A DNA stretch of 64,000 bases from an uncultured Collinsella sp. (lineage in GTDB: Bacteria > Actinomycetota > Coriobacteriia > Coriobacteriales > Coriobacteriaceae): positions 8,232 to 72,231 of the forward strand of contig UQHW01000009.1 in assembly GCA_900540935.1 (NCBI GenBank), in the 5' to 3' direction. The translations under genes were made by a program, and so were the position numbers. Below the pieces are notes generated by a model. It saw nothing but the letters and a program-made list of their open reading frames with translations. It was not told the origin of the DNA and ran no database searches. Below are positions 53,501 through 62,788 of this stretch, one piece after another; positions within the stretch are counted from its first letter, which is position 1; every line of letters begins with the position of its first letter.

Positions 53501-53637
53501 TCGCTGGCGTATGTTCAACCTGCGATTCAACCTTGCTTGGCTTATGCTTCCCAGGTTGTGTTATTCTAGAACAGACGTTCGTGAATGATGCGCGGGGCCT
53601 TGCCTTGCGCTTGGAAAAAAGGCGAGGGGAGGTTGGC

Positions 53638-54159
53638 TTGGTCATTTTGGGTATCGACCCCGGTTTGGCCCATACGGGCTGGGGGATTATCGAGGAGCGG
53701 CGTGGCGAGGTTCGTTGCCGTGCCTACGGTTGCATCGAGACCAGCGCGGGCAGCCCGCTCGCGGTGCGCCTGTCTCACATTGCCCGCGACCTCAAGGATA
53801 TCGTCGAACGCTATCGCCCCGATACCGCTGCTATCGAGAGCATCTACTTTGGCGCTAACGTCCGCTCGGCCATCCCAACGGCGCATGCCCGCGGTGCCGC
53901 GCTCGTGGCGCTTTCGGAGTGCGCGCTCGAGATTGGCGAATACACGCCCATGCAGATCAAGCAGGCCGTGGTGGGCACGGGCGCTGCAGATAAGCGGCAG
54001 GTTGCCTACATGGTGCGCACGCTCACACAGCTCGATCACGACCCTCATCCAGACCATGCCGCCGATGCCCTGGCTTGCGCCATCTGTCACGTTAACCTAA
54101 GCCGCACCCGGGTGCTTACCGGCGGCGAGTTCTATCAACAGAGAGGAACCGGATACTGA
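53638..54159 (+). CDS. ruvC: Holliday-junction endonuclease RuvC
   Basis: About 173 residues, standard length. Catalytic acidic residues: D in LGIDPGLAHTGWG, E in AIESIYFGAN, and D/D in HDPHPDHAADALACA. It cuts Holliday junctions held by RuvAB. The start is placed at TTG 53638 (MVILGIDPG) because GGGGAGG lies 5 bases upstream and the N-terminus then matches the family; the open frame upstream is longer but unsupported. Its stop overlaps the ruvA start (TGATG). Confidence 0.95.
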   Translation: MVILGIDPGLAHTGWGIIEERRGEVRCRAYGCIETSAGSPLAVRLSHIARDLKDIVERYRPDTAAIESIYFGANVRSAIPTAHARGAALVALSECALEIGEYTPMQIKQAVVGTGAADKRQVAYMVRTLTQLDHDPHPDHAADALACAICHVNLSRTRVLTGGEFYQQRGTGY

Positions 54160-54779
54160 TGATCTCCCAGCTCCATGGAACGCTTGTCGAGGCCACGATG
54201 AGCTCGGCCGTCGTCGATGTATCGGGCGTGGGCTTTGAGCTCGGTATTTCGGGCAGCACTGCCGCCACGCTGCCCACGCCCGGCGGCGAGATTCGCCTCT
54301 ATACCCGTATGCAGGTGCGTGAGGACGCCATGACGCTCTTTGGCTTTGCCTCCAAGGACGAGCGCACGATGTTCGATCGGCTCGTTTCTGTCTCGGGCGT
54401 CGGTCCGCGCCTGGCGCTTGCCGTGCTCTCCACCTATACCGTGGGGCAGCTGTATTCCCTGGTGATGGCCGAGGACGACAAGGGCATGGCCAAGGTGCCC
54501 GGTGTGGGCAAAAAGACGGCGCAGCGCCTCATCTTGGAGCTCAAGAGTACCTTTGCCAAGGACAAGGGCTTTGTTCCGGTCGACGTAATTCCCGGTCAGG
54601 TTGCGATGCCGGTCCCCGCCGCCGTTCCCTCGGCGATCGATGATGCCCGCGCGGCGCTCCTTTCCATGGGCTTTAGCCCGCAGGAGACCGAGGTTGCCCT
54701 GAGCGGGTATGATGGGCAGGACATGCGTGTCGAGGATCTGCTCGGCGCGGCGCTTAAGCGACTCGGAATGGATGCGTGA
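54159..54779 (+). CDS. ruvA: Holliday-junction DNA helicase subunit RuvA
   Basis: 206 residues. N-terminal OB fold (MISQLHGTLVEATMSSAVVDVSGVGFEL), two helix-hairpin-helix motifs (VSVSGVGPRLALAVL, VPGVGKKTAQRLILEL) and the C-terminal domain III that binds RuvB (ALLSMGFSPQETEVAL). It grips the junction and loads RuvB. Start and stop overlap the neighbours by 1 base on both sides. Confidence 0.96.
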   Translation: MISQLHGTLVEATMSSAVVDVSGVGFELGISGSTAATLPTPGGEIRLYTRMQVREDAMTLFGFASKDERTMFDRLVSVSGVGPRLALAVLSTYTVGQLYSLVMAEDDKGMAKVPGVGKKTAQRLILELKSTFAKDKGFVPVDVIPGQVAMPVPAAVPSAIDDARAALLSMGFSPQETEVALSGYDGQDMRVEDLLGAALKRLGMDA

Positions 54780-55846
54780 TGTGGGAAGCCGATGACTCTC
54801 AGGACCTGTGGGCGACGCCCGGCAGCTCGCCGGCGGCATCCATGGCGCACGGTGAGCGCATGGTGGGCTCGGAACTGACACCCGAAGACCTCGATGTCGA
54901 CCGTACCCTGCGTCCCCAGCGCCTAGACGACTACTGCGGTCAGGAGCATATCAAACAGAGCCTGCGCGTGCTGATCGAGGCGGCACAGAGCCGTGGCGAG
55001 ACGCTCGACCACGTGATCTTCTCGGGCCCTCCGGGTCTGGGCAAGACCACGCTGGCCACGGTTATCGCCAACGAGCTGGGCGCTCAGATCAAGACGACGA
55101 GCGGCCCGGCCATCGCGCGTACCGGCGACCTGGCGGCTATCCTTACCAACTTGCAGCCGGGTGACGTGCTGTTTATCGACGAGATCCACCGCCTTAACCG
55201 CTCGGTCGAGGAAGTCCTGTATCCCGCTATGGAGGACTTTGCGCTCGATATCGTGATCGGCAAGGGTCCGGCTGCGCGCTCGATTCGCCTGGATATCCCT
55301 AAGTTTACGCTGGTGGCGGCCACGACCCGTTCGGGCATGCTCACGGGCCCGCTGCGCGATCGCTTTGGCATCTCGTATCGCCTGGATTACTACACGGTCG
55401 AGGAGCTTGCCCAGATCGTGACCCGCTCGGCGACCATCTTGGGCGTGACGATAGACCATCCGAGTGCGCTCGAGATCGGCTCGCGTTCGCGTGGCACGCC
55501 GCGCCTGGCCAACCGTCTGCTCAAACGCGTGCGCGACTATGCGCAGGTGCGCGGCAACGGTCCTATTGAGCTTGATATTTGCCGTCAGGCACTCGAGTTC
55601 TTCGAGATTGATGAGCTTGGTCTGGACTGGATGGATATTCGCATCTTGGAGACGCTCGCCAAGACGTTCTCCGGCCGTGCCGTGGGCCTGACGACCCTTG
55701 CCAGCGCGGTGGGCGAGGACCCGGGTACGCTCGAGGATGTCTATGAGCCCTATCTGCTGCAGTGCGGCTTGATGATTCGCACGCCCCAGGGCCGTCAGGC
55801 AACGCTTCGCACCTTTGAGCATTTGGGTATCGAGCCAGCCGTTTAG
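54779..55846 (+). CDS. ruvB: Holliday-junction branch-migration ATPase RuvB
   Basis: About 355 residues. Walker A GPPGLGKTTLA, Walker B LFIDEIHRLNR, sensor ATTRSGMLTGPLRDRFG, arginine finger region and the C-terminal winged helix (GLDWMDIRILETL). AAA+ hexamer that drives branch migration. ATG 54779 overlaps the ruvA stop; a GTG 3 bases earlier is also possible. The N-terminal 35 residues are acidic and slightly extended relative to E. coli. Confidence 0.96.
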   Translation: MWEADDSQDLWATPGSSPAASMAHGERMVGSELTPEDLDVDRTLRPQRLDDYCGQEHIKQSLRVLIEAAQSRGETLDHVIFSGPPGLGKTTLATVIANELGAQIKTTSGPAIARTGDLAAILTNLQPGDVLFIDEIHRLNRSVEEVLYPAMEDFALDIVIGKGPAARSIRLDIPKFTLVAATTRSGMLTGPLRDRFGISYRLDYYTVEELAQIVTRSATILGVTIDHPSALEIGSRSRGTPRLANRLLKRVRDYAQVRGNGPIELDICRQALEFFEIDELGLDWMDIRILETLAKTFSGRAVGLTTLASAVGEDPGTLEDVYEPYLLQCGLMIRTPQGRQATLRTFEHLGIEPAV

Positions 55847-55992
55847 AGTCGGGTTTGTTTTGGCTAGTCTGTAGGCTATCGCTGAGCATTGGATAAACAT
55901 ATCGCCATTCATCGGTTACGGGTGTTTTACTATTGCGCGCCCGTGCTATGCTGAATTGGTCTTTTTCTCATCCGGTAACGAAAGGACCGCCC

Positions 55993-57660
55993 ATGCCTAC
56001 TGACATCGAAATCGCACGTTCCGTCACGCCGCTGCCCATTACCGAGGTGGCTAAGAACGCCGGTGTCGACGTAAAGCACCTGATTCCGTACGGCTTCGAC
56101 AAGGCTAAGGTCGACTATTCGCTGCTCAACGAGCCGACCGATCACCAGGCCAAGCTCGTCCTCGTGACCGCCATCAACCCCACGCCCGCTGGCGAGGGCA
56201 AGACCACCACGACCATCGGTCTGGCCGATGGCCTGCGCCGTCGCGGTGTCAAGAGCGCTGTGGCCCTGCGCGAGCCCTCGCTCGGCCCCGTCTTTGGCGT
56301 CAAGGGCGGCGCCGCCGGCGGCGGTTGGGCCCAGGTCATCCCCATGGAGGACATCAACCTGCACTTTACCGGCGACTTCCACGCTATCGGTGCCGCCAAT
56401 AACCTGCTGGCCGCCATGCTCGACAACCATATTCAGCAGGGCAACCAGCTCGGTATCGACGTCAAGCGCATCACCTGGAAGCGCGTCGTCGACATGAACG
56501 ACCGCCAGCTGCGCCATGTTATCGACGGCATCGGCGGCAAGGCTCAGGGCGTGCCGCGCGAGGACGGCTTCGATATCACCGTTGCCTCCGAGGTCATGGC
56601 GATCCTGTGCTTATCCACGAGCATCAACGACCTCAAGGAGCGCCTGGGCGAGATTGTCGTCGGCTACAGCTATGCCGGCGAGCCCGTCCGCGCCCGCGAC
56701 CTTAAGGCTCAGGGCGCCATGGCCGCGCTGCTTAAGGATGCGCTCAAGCCCAATTTGGTGCAGACGCTCGAGGGCACGCCCGCATTTGTCCACGGCGGTC
56801 CCTTCGCCAATATCGCCCACGGCTGCAACTCCATCATGGCCACGCGTATGGCCATGCGCTTTGGTGATGTCGCCATTACCGAGGCAGGCTTTGGCGCCGA
56901 TCTGGGTGCCGAGAAGTTCCTCGACATCAAGTGTCGCATGACGGGCGTTCGTCCCAGCGCCGTCGTGATTGTCGCCACCGCCCGTGCGCTTAAGTACAAC
57001 GGCGGTGTTGCCAAGGCCGACCTTAACGACGAGAACCTCGAGGCCCTCAAGGCCGGTATGCCCAACCTGCTGCGCCACGTCGACAACATTCAGAATGTCT
57101 ACGGTCTGCCCTGCGTGGTCGCCATCAACCGCTTCCCGACGGACACTGAGGCCGAACTCGAGCTCATCGAGTCCGAGTGCCAGAAGCTCGGCGTTAACGT
57201 TAAGCTTTCCGAGGTCTGGGCCAAGGGCGGCGAGGGCGCGCTCGAGCTGGCTGATGAGGTCATGCGCCTGATTGAGCAGCCGAGCGAGCTCAAGTTTGCC
57301 TACGAGGACGGTGCCGATGTTGCCGATGCTCTGGAGGCCGTCGCCACCAAGGTCTACCGCGCCGACGGCGTCGACTTTACGCCGGCTGCCAAGCGCCAGC
57401 TCGCCGAGCTGCGCGAGAACGGCTTTGGCAACCTGCCGGTATGCGTCGCCAAGACGCAGTACAGCTTTAGCGACAACGCCAAGGCCCTGGGCGCTCCCGA
57501 GAATTTCCGCATCACGGTGCGCGAGCTCAAGGTTTCTGCCGGTGCTCACTTTGTGGTCGCGCTGACCGGCAGCGTTCTGACTATGCCGGGCCTGCCCAAG
57601 GTTCCCGCGGCCGAGAATATCGACGTCGACAACGACGGCAACATCACCGGCCTGTTCTAA
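55993..57660 (+). CDS. fhs: Formate-tetrahydrofolate ligase
   Basis: 555 residues, full length. ATP loop PTPAGEGKTTTTIGLADGL, REPSLGPVFGVKGGAAGGG, FTGDFHAIGAANNLLAA and the late GSVLTMPGLPKVPAAENID are the family hallmarks. It makes 10-formyl-THF from formate, ATP and THF for purine and formyl-Met synthesis. ATG 55993 has GAAAGGA 6 bases upstream. Codon bias suggests high expression. I see no THF-riboswitch core in the 146-base leader. Single gene with its own terminator. Confidence 0.97.
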   Translation: MPTDIEIARSVTPLPITEVAKNAGVDVKHLIPYGFDKAKVDYSLLNEPTDHQAKLVLVTAINPTPAGEGKTTTTIGLADGLRRRGVKSAVALREPSLGPVFGVKGGAAGGGWAQVIPMEDINLHFTGDFHAIGAANNLLAAMLDNHIQQGNQLGIDVKRITWKRVVDMNDRQLRHVIDGIGGKAQGVPREDGFDITVASEVMAILCLSTSINDLKERLGEIVVGYSYAGEPVRARDLKAQGAMAALLKDALKPNLVQTLEGTPAFVHGGPFANIAHGCNSIMATRMAMRFGDVAITEAGFGADLGAEKFLDIKCRMTGVRPSAVVIVATARALKYNGGVAKADLNDENLEALKAGMPNLLRHVDNIQNVYGLPCVVAINRFPTDTEAELELIESECQKLGVNVKLSEVWAKGGEGALELADEVMRLIEQPSELKFAYEDGADVADALEAVATKVYRADGVDFTPAAKRQLAELRENGFGNLPVCVAKTQYSFSDNAKALGAPENFRITVRELKVSAGAHFVVALTGSVLTMPGLPKVPAAENIDVDNDGNITGLF

Positions 57661-57685
57661 GTCTGCTGCTCATAGCCGCTTGCCC

Positions 57686-57722
57686 GCCCCGCCGCGCCTA
57701 CCAAGGCCCGGCGGGGCTTTTT
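57686..57722 (+). terminator. Terminator of fhs
   Basis: GCCCCGCCG / CGGCGGGGC perfect 9-bp stem with a 14-base loop, followed by TTTTT. Confidence 0.9.
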
Positions 57723-57840
57723 GATCCTTAGGCACGCGCATGTCTTGTAGATACCGGCGGGCTTTGCCCATCATAGGCTTTTGCGCGGGTAGAATGCATG
57801 GATAACTTGATGCTTACAGGCGACGGAGAGGAAACGTTGC

Positions 57841-58824
57841 ATGGACCAGGACAAGACGACCGTGATGGGCGGATATGGTTCCGCGCAGGCTGGCGGCAGC
57901 GCCGATGCGACCCGCATTGTGTCGAACCCCGGCAATGCTGCCCCCGATGCGACGCAGGCGTCCGCCGAACCCACACGAGTTATGGGCTATGGCGATACAC
58001 CGCGGGATCCGTTTGATTGTGCACCGCAGGACCCGTATGGCAATGCGACGCCGGACCCGTATGGCAATGCGGCGGCAGGCGCTTATAATAACCTGCCGCA
58101 AAATCCCATTCCGCAGCCTCAGCAGACGACGTATATGCCGCGCACGGCACAGTCCCAGCCTCGTTATGAGTCGCGCGATCCGCATGCGTGCCAGCCGTAT
58201 CGCGAGTATCCCAAATCGATTCCGCAGTATGGTGAGGACGAGGAGAAGGCACCGTCGCGTTCGTCGAGCGTGATCAAGAAAATCCTGATTGTGCTGGCGA
58301 TCTTCTTTGCCTTGTCGATCGTGTTCGCCATCGTGTCGGGCATGCTCAACAAGCGGGGCGCCACGACCGATGCCACGACCGAGCAGGCCGAGACCACCCA
58401 GTCTGCTGCCGTCGATCTGAGCGATATCCCGGGGCAGTACTGGTCCAACGCCAAGAAGCTCCTCAAGTCGCGCGGGGCCGATCTTTCGAATGCTGTGATT
58501 CTGACTGACGACGGCTCGACGCCTGTTGTCGATGCCAACTGGGTTGTTACTTCTGCCTACTATAACGACAACGGTAACCTCGAAATTCAACTCACGCACA
58601 AGAGCAGCTCGGGTAACTCGTCCGACGGCCAAAGCGGCACCGACAATTCGAGCTCCAACACGCTGGAGGACCTGAGCAACAAGGCCCAGGAGCTTGGAGA
58701 TAAGGCGCAAGAGCTGGGCGACACGGCTCAGAACCTCGGCGATACCGCGCAGAACCTGGGCGATATGGCTACCAATGCTTGGGACGCGCTGCAAAACGGC
58801 ATTTCGGGCGCACAGGGAAACTAG
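57841..58824 (+). CDS. Membrane protein with Pro/Tyr-rich cytoplasmic part and helical repeats
   Basis: 327 residues, not recognised. Residues 1-140 are low-complexity, with DPYGNA-type repeats and many Gln/Pro; then a basic stop (SRSSSVIKK) and one membrane helix (ILIVLAIFFALSIVFAIVSGML, about 142-163). Outside: a short domain (LSDIPGQYWSNAKKLLKSRGADL, NAVILTDDGSTPVVDANWVV) that looks like PASTA or a related Ser/Thr-kinase-type repeat, then a coiled-coil-like heptad tail (AQELGDKAQELGDTAQNLGD). The function is unknown. Start ATG 57841, GAGG about 9 bases upstream. Confidence 0.6.
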   Translation: MDQDKTTVMGGYGSAQAGGSADATRIVSNPGNAAPDATQASAEPTRVMGYGDTPRDPFDCAPQDPYGNATPDPYGNAAAGAYNNLPQNPIPQPQQTTYMPRTAQSQPRYESRDPHACQPYREYPKSIPQYGEDEEKAPSRSSSVIKKILIVLAIFFALSIVFAIVSGMLNKRGATTDATTEQAETTQSAAVDLSDIPGQYWSNAKKLLKSRGADLSNAVILTDDGSTPVVDANWVVTSAYYNDNGNLEIQLTHKSSSGNSSDGQSGTDNSSSNTLEDLSNKAQELGDKAQELGDTAQNLGDTAQNLGDMATNAWDALQNGISGAQGN

Positions 58825-58842
58825 CGGCTGAGCGAAGCGGGG

Positions 58843-60024
58843 CTACAACTGCTCTGCCGGACGCTCGGGCGAGCTAAAGCCGGAGTCAAACGTGACGACG
58901 CATGATGCATCGGGCCTGCGCTCGTGCACGATGCGCGTGACGAGCTCCAGCAGCTCCTCGTCGGATATGTCAAAGCCGTCGGGACGCACCAGGTCAAACG
59001 AAACAAAGCCGTCGTGCTCGTGCAAGTCGTGGATGGAAAGCGCGGGGTCGATCTGCGCTACGCCGCGCTTGACCCAGCCGCGCAAGTCATCGCCGGTTGT
59101 TGCAATGGGGTCGCAGTGCAACGTGATGGCGATGCCCATCTGGCGTTTGATATCGTGTTCGATGGTGTCCAGAATCTCGTGGTGCTCAAAGGCATCGCCC
59201 TCGCCGGGCATTTCCACGTGTGCACTGGCAAACTGGCGGCCGGGGCCGTAGTCGTGCACCATGAGGTCATGAGTGCCCAGGACCTGGGGGTACGACATGA
59301 TCCTGTCGCGGATTTCCTGGACGAGTTTGGGGTCGGGCGCTTGTCCCAGCAGCGGGCTGATGGCGTCGCGCACCAGGCCCATGCCGCTGATGCAAATGAA
59401 GATGCCCACGCCCAGGCCCGCCCAGCCATCGAGGTCAAAGCCGGTCGTTTGCGAAATGAGCGCCGCCGCCAAGACCGAGCCCGAGGCGATGACATCGTTT
59501 TTGGAATCCTGCGCCGTGGCGATGAGCGTCTCCGAGTCGATGCGATTGCCCAGCGTGCGGTTGAACGCCGCCATCCAGAACTTGACGAGCATGGATGTAG
59601 CCAGTGCCGCAAGGGAAACGAGTGTGTAAGCGGTGGGGGAGGGCTTGATGATCTTGGTAACGGACTCGAGCACCAGGTTGATGCCGACGGCACAAACGAG
59701 GACGGCGACAACCAGACCGGCGAGGTATTCGTAGCGGCCGTGGCCATAGGGGTGGTCTTCGTCTGCCGGGCGGCTGGCAAGTCGGAATCCGAGCAGGCTC
59801 ACGATGTTGCTCGACGCATCGAAGAGATTGTTGAAGGCGTCGGCGATGAGCGAGACGGAGCCGGCGAGTAGGCCCGCGATGCCCTTGGCCAGACACAGGG
59901 TAATGTTGAGGCCAATGCAAATGAGGCTTGCGGCAAAGCCCGCGTTGGTACGGCGAGTCGTATCGACCGTCTCGCCCTCGCTGCCGGGAACAAGCGTATG
60001 TACCAGCCGATTTACAAATAGCAT
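58843..60024 (-). CDS. Cation diffusion facilitator (CDF) metal-efflux transporter
   Basis: About 393 residues. Six hydrophobic segments with CDF metal-site residues: SLIADAFNNLFDASSN (helix 2), HPYGHGRYEYLAG (loop), and ATAQDSKNDVIAS (helix 5, the second H of the usual HxxxD replaced by D-S-K-N-D), followed by a C-terminal cytoplasmic domain with H/D-rich sequence (HVEMPGEGDAFEHHEIL, ALSIHDLHEHDGF). Exports divalent metals (Zn, Fe, Mn) by proton exchange. ATG 60024 chosen because GAGG lies 9 bases upstream; longer in-frame starts have none. Convergent with the membrane protein gene. Confidence 0.88.
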   Translation of the reverse strand: MLFVNRLVHTLVPGSEGETVDTTRRTNAGFAASLICIGLNITLCLAKGIAGLLAGSVSLIADAFNNLFDASSNIVSLLGFRLASRPADEDHPYGHGRYEYLAGLVVAVLVCAVGINLVLESVTKIIKPSPTAYTLVSLAALATSMLVKFWMAAFNRTLGNRIDSETLIATAQDSKNDVIASGSVLAAALISQTTGFDLDGWAGLGVGIFICISGMGLVRDAISPLLGQAPDPKLVQEIRDRIMSYPQVLGTHDLMVHDYGPGRQFASAHVEMPGEGDAFEHHEILDTIEHDIKRQMGIAITLHCDPIATTGDDLRGWVKRGVAQIDPALSIHDLHEHDGFVSFDLVRPDGFDISDEELLELVTRIVHERRPDASCVVTFDSGFSSPERPAEQL

Positions 60025-60242
60025 GGCAATCGTCCTCACAATCATGGTTAAGGGGATAGTGTAGCTCGCATGGGCGCACCGTGCGCCGATGCTCAGAAAA
60101 TGCAGCAATGGTCTGCTGGAGCTAACGAGCGGCCCTTCTTGTCCGACCAGGTGCTCCATTTTGGGCCACATGGGTATGGTCATGTGCTTGCCTGCCCGAC
60201 ATACTTAATGTCGACAGCCCCTGCGCAAAGGAGGATGTATCC

Positions 60243-61580
60243 ATGGACGAGATGTTTGCCATTAAATGCCAAAACTGCGGCGGCCCTATGTACTCACACC
60301 AGGCTAAACGCAGTTTTGAGTGCGCCTATTGCGGCACGGTCGTTCCGTGGCAGGCCGATGCGGGGGAGCCCAAGAGCGCCCTGGGCATTCGCCATACGCC
60401 GCTGACGGTTGTCGATGGGCTGCTTAAGCTCACCCATGTGTCGCAACTCGAGCGCCCGGAGGACCCGGACTGGTATTTCTTTAATTCACACTGGCGCAAT
60501 CAGTCGGTTCTGGAGCATCTGCTGTGGGAGGACCGCGGCACGGCGCAGGAGTTCCAAGAAGCCACGCACGTGAGCATTCCCTGCCCCTTCTGTGGAGCGT
60601 CCTTTGAGGGCGAGTCAACGCAGCGTGTGTTTGAGTGCCCGTCCTGCGGCAACAAGATCGGCATTGCCGACCTGCTCAAGCCGGGGACGTTTAGCAAGCG
60701 CCTGACCTTGGGCGTTGGTGCGGAGTATGTACCTGGGCAGGGTATTCCCTGCGAAATCTCGCCGCAGCAGGCACGTGCCAACGCACTGCAGCTGGTGCGC
60801 CAGTACCCCGACGCCTTTGCCGGGCACGACGTGGAAGATGCGATCCAAAACGACATGATGCTCTTCTACTTCCCCATGGCGCTCGCGGATTTGCGCATGA
60901 TGGCGTCCTTCCCGGGCAAGGGCATGAGCAAGGAGACCTTGGTGTACTACGAGGTGCTTGACTGGGCATATCCGCGGGCAAACTACCTGGACGTTCGCCT
61001 CATGGGCATTTTGGAACCGTGGGACTTTGCCAAGGTCGGCCCGTTCGATCCCGCCATGCAGGAAGGCGACTTCCGCGTTGTCTCCGTCGATGCGTCTACC
61101 AAGGACCAGGTGGTCATTGATAAGCTGGCGCTCGACATTGCCGGCAACGATGCCGAGGCGGTGCTGGGGCTCAATAAAAAGAGCATCCGCACCTGGGCGC
61201 GCAAGGCTCGCAAGCATAAGGACGGCCTGGTGATGGTACCGGTCTACTTTGTCGATCGCCCAGCGACGGACAGCCGCGATGGCGAGCAGGTGCGCATTGC
61301 CGTAAACGGCCAGACGGGCCGCGCGGCCGCGGTGGTGTTTAGCGACAAGCGTGAGACGCATGTGGTGGCGCCGCTCAACCCGAGCCTGCATCTATCGAAC
61401 GAAAGTACCGTACATGCCACGCCCATCGAGGTCAAATACGTTAAATCGCCCTTCCTATACCAGATCGTGCGTCGTGGAGACGGCGAACAGCCGCGTCAGG
61501 TGGCAGCGGTTGCCGAGGGTTCCTACCGAGAAGAAAAGCCCAAACGCAAGGGGCTGCTTGCAGCGATCTTTGGGAAGTAG
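60243..61580 (+). CDS. Double zinc-ribbon protein of unknown function
   Basis: 445 residues. Two treble Cys ribbons: KCQNCGG ... ECAYCG (Cys 9, 12, 27, 30) and CPFCG ... ECPSCG (Cys 114, 117, 132, 135), each CxxC-x14-CxxC. The remaining 300 residues are a soluble alpha/beta region not recognised. A Lys-rich C-terminus (KPKRKGLLAAIFGK). Probably zinc binding and interacting with a nucleic acid or a membrane partner. ATG 60243 follows AGGAGG by 8 bases. Single gene. Confidence 0.6.
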   Translation: MDEMFAIKCQNCGGPMYSHQAKRSFECAYCGTVVPWQADAGEPKSALGIRHTPLTVVDGLLKLTHVSQLERPEDPDWYFFNSHWRNQSVLEHLLWEDRGTAQEFQEATHVSIPCPFCGASFEGESTQRVFECPSCGNKIGIADLLKPGTFSKRLTLGVGAEYVPGQGIPCEISPQQARANALQLVRQYPDAFAGHDVEDAIQNDMMLFYFPMALADLRMMASFPGKGMSKETLVYYEVLDWAYPRANYLDVRLMGILEPWDFAKVGPFDPAMQEGDFRVVSVDASTKDQVVIDKLALDIAGNDAEAVLGLNKKSIRTWARKARKHKDGLVMVPVYFVDRPATDSRDGEQVRIAVNGQTGRAAAVVFSDKRETHVVAPLNPSLHLSNESTVHATPIEVKYVKSPFLYQIVRRGDGEQPRQVAAVAEGSYREEKPKRKGLLAAIFGK

Positions 61581-61936
61581 GGGAACGGTACGGGACAGTG
61601 CGCAGTAGTGCGAGCTGTCCGTCGTGGTAGATCTAAATAAACGGTGGGACGGCTGCAAAAGAGCCGCCCCACCGGGCAAAATCAAGGTGTGCCGCGGAAC
61701 CCGCTCCTCAGTCGGTCAACTTTGGAAGCGCGGGCAACGCAGGTGCTAATGTCTAAAGGGCCGGGGCAACCGGCCCTTTTCTGCGGCAGCGGGGATTCGA
61801 ATACCAACATGGTGTACGGCCCCACGGTACTTTGCTCTGTGACGAACGGACCCATGACGGCGCATTCTGTAATCATCATTTATGCGGTCCCTTAATCATT
61901 TGCGTTGACTGACATTGTCTTCGTTAAAGGCGTGTC
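61581..61936. other. Intergenic region with two hairpins
   Basis: About 350 bases between convergent genes. Hairpin 1 (61643-61673): GGTGGGACGGCT / AGCCGCCCCACC with one mismatch. Hairpin 2 (61755-61780): AAAGGGCCGG / CCGGCCCTTTT, a terminator-like structure. GGGGATTCGAAT near 61790 looks like a tRNA T-arm but has no other tRNA parts. No convincing coding frame. Confidence 0.5.
61755..61780 (+). terminator. Terminator-like hairpin after the zinc-ribbon gene
   Basis: AAAGGGCCGG-GGCAA-CCGGCCCTTTT, 10-bp stem with T tail on the plus strand and an A run on the other, so it may stop transcription both ways. Confidence 0.8.
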
Positions 61937-62725
61937 CTAAAACAAACACTGCTCTATCAACTCTTTACCGCGCAGGGTATCGATCCACTCCTGCGGAATT
62001 GCGTCGATACCGTAGGCCGTGCCGGCGAGGGCGCCTGCGACGGCTGCGGTGGTGTCGGTGTCGTCGCCTAGGTTGACGGCGGCAAGCACGCAATCTTCGT
62101 AGCTGTTAGTGTTGACGAAGCACCAGGTGGCTGCCTTAAGCGTGTCGCGCACGAAGCCACCTGACCTGATTTCCTGCTCTGGCACGCCTTTCAGATGGAG
62201 TGCCCACGAGGGGAGCGCGTCGTTCATCACATCCCTCATCAGCTCGACAAATACGATGCACGCGTCAGTCGACGTTCTGTGGGCGTGCGTAATCGCGGAG
62301 ACCTCGCGGATCTCTTCACCTGTCGCATCGGTGAACGCCAGGGGAGCGATGCGCATGAGCGAACCGTTGCCGTTGTCGCGCTCGCCGGAGCCTCCTTTGC
62401 CGGTGTGCAAGGCGCGGGCGGTCGTGCCGCCGTAATCGAAAACGCCGTCGATTGTATACTCGCCACGGGCAATCCAGCTTACGAACTTGTCGCGCATGTC
62501 CGCGGTGTCGATATGCCCTAGCTCCCTAATCGAGTCGCAGGTAGCAAGCGTCATGGACGTGTCATCGCTCCAGGTGCCGGCGGGCTGTCCATGCGTGCCG
62601 TAGCCGATCGTGTCGGTGCATTCGAACGTGCCGCGGGGCCTGAACTCGTAGGGAACGCCCAGTGCGTCGCCGACGGCGAGCCCATAGATGCAGTCGCGCA
62701 GCGTTGTTTTCGGTCTGTCTGTCAT
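61937..62725 (-). CDS. ADP-ribosylglycohydrolase family protein (DraG-like)
   Basis: 262 residues. Metal-binding motifs: GLAVGDALGVPYE, GTWSDDTSM, GGTTARAL and NLGDDTDTTAAVAGALAGT (the last with the DDTD metal ligands). Such enzymes remove ADP-ribose from Arg or DNA bases, or hydrolyse other ADP-ribose derivatives. ATG 62725 follows GAGGAG by 6 bases. It is separated by 63 bases from the YhcG-like gene in the same direction. A matching ADP-ribosyltransferase is not in the window. Confidence 0.88.
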   Translation of the reverse strand: MTDRPKTTLRDCIYGLAVGDALGVPYEFRPRGTFECTDTIGYGTHGQPAGTWSDDTSMTLATCDSIRELGHIDTADMRDKFVSWIARGEYTIDGVFDYGGTTARALHTGKGGSGERDNGNGSLMRIAPLAFTDATGEEIREVSAITHAHRTSTDACIVFVELMRDVMNDALPSWALHLKGVPEQEIRSGGFVRDTLKAATWCFVNTNSYEDCVLAAVNLGDDTDTTAAVAGALAGTAYGIDAIPQEWIDTLRGKELIEQCLF

Positions 62726-62788
62726 GGAAAGCTCCTCTTATCCCGGGTGATGTGGAGCGCCATCGGTGGTGTCGGTCGCAACGTATTG

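Noticed and set aside
53638..53640. Longer RuvC start at 53533
   Set aside because: The upstream extension lacks a ribosome site and family similarity; TTG 53638 has GGGGAGG at the right distance.
55847..55992. THF riboswitch before fhs
   Set aside because: The 146-base leader does not show the conserved core or pairing expected.
61785..61800. T-arm-like GGGGATTCGAAT
   Set aside because: No acceptor stem, anticodon arm or D-arm could be built around it.
61644..61895. 83-codon plus-strand frame and an overlapping minus-strand frame in the spacer
   Set aside because: Both run through the two hairpins and lack ribosome sites; composition is not coding-like.
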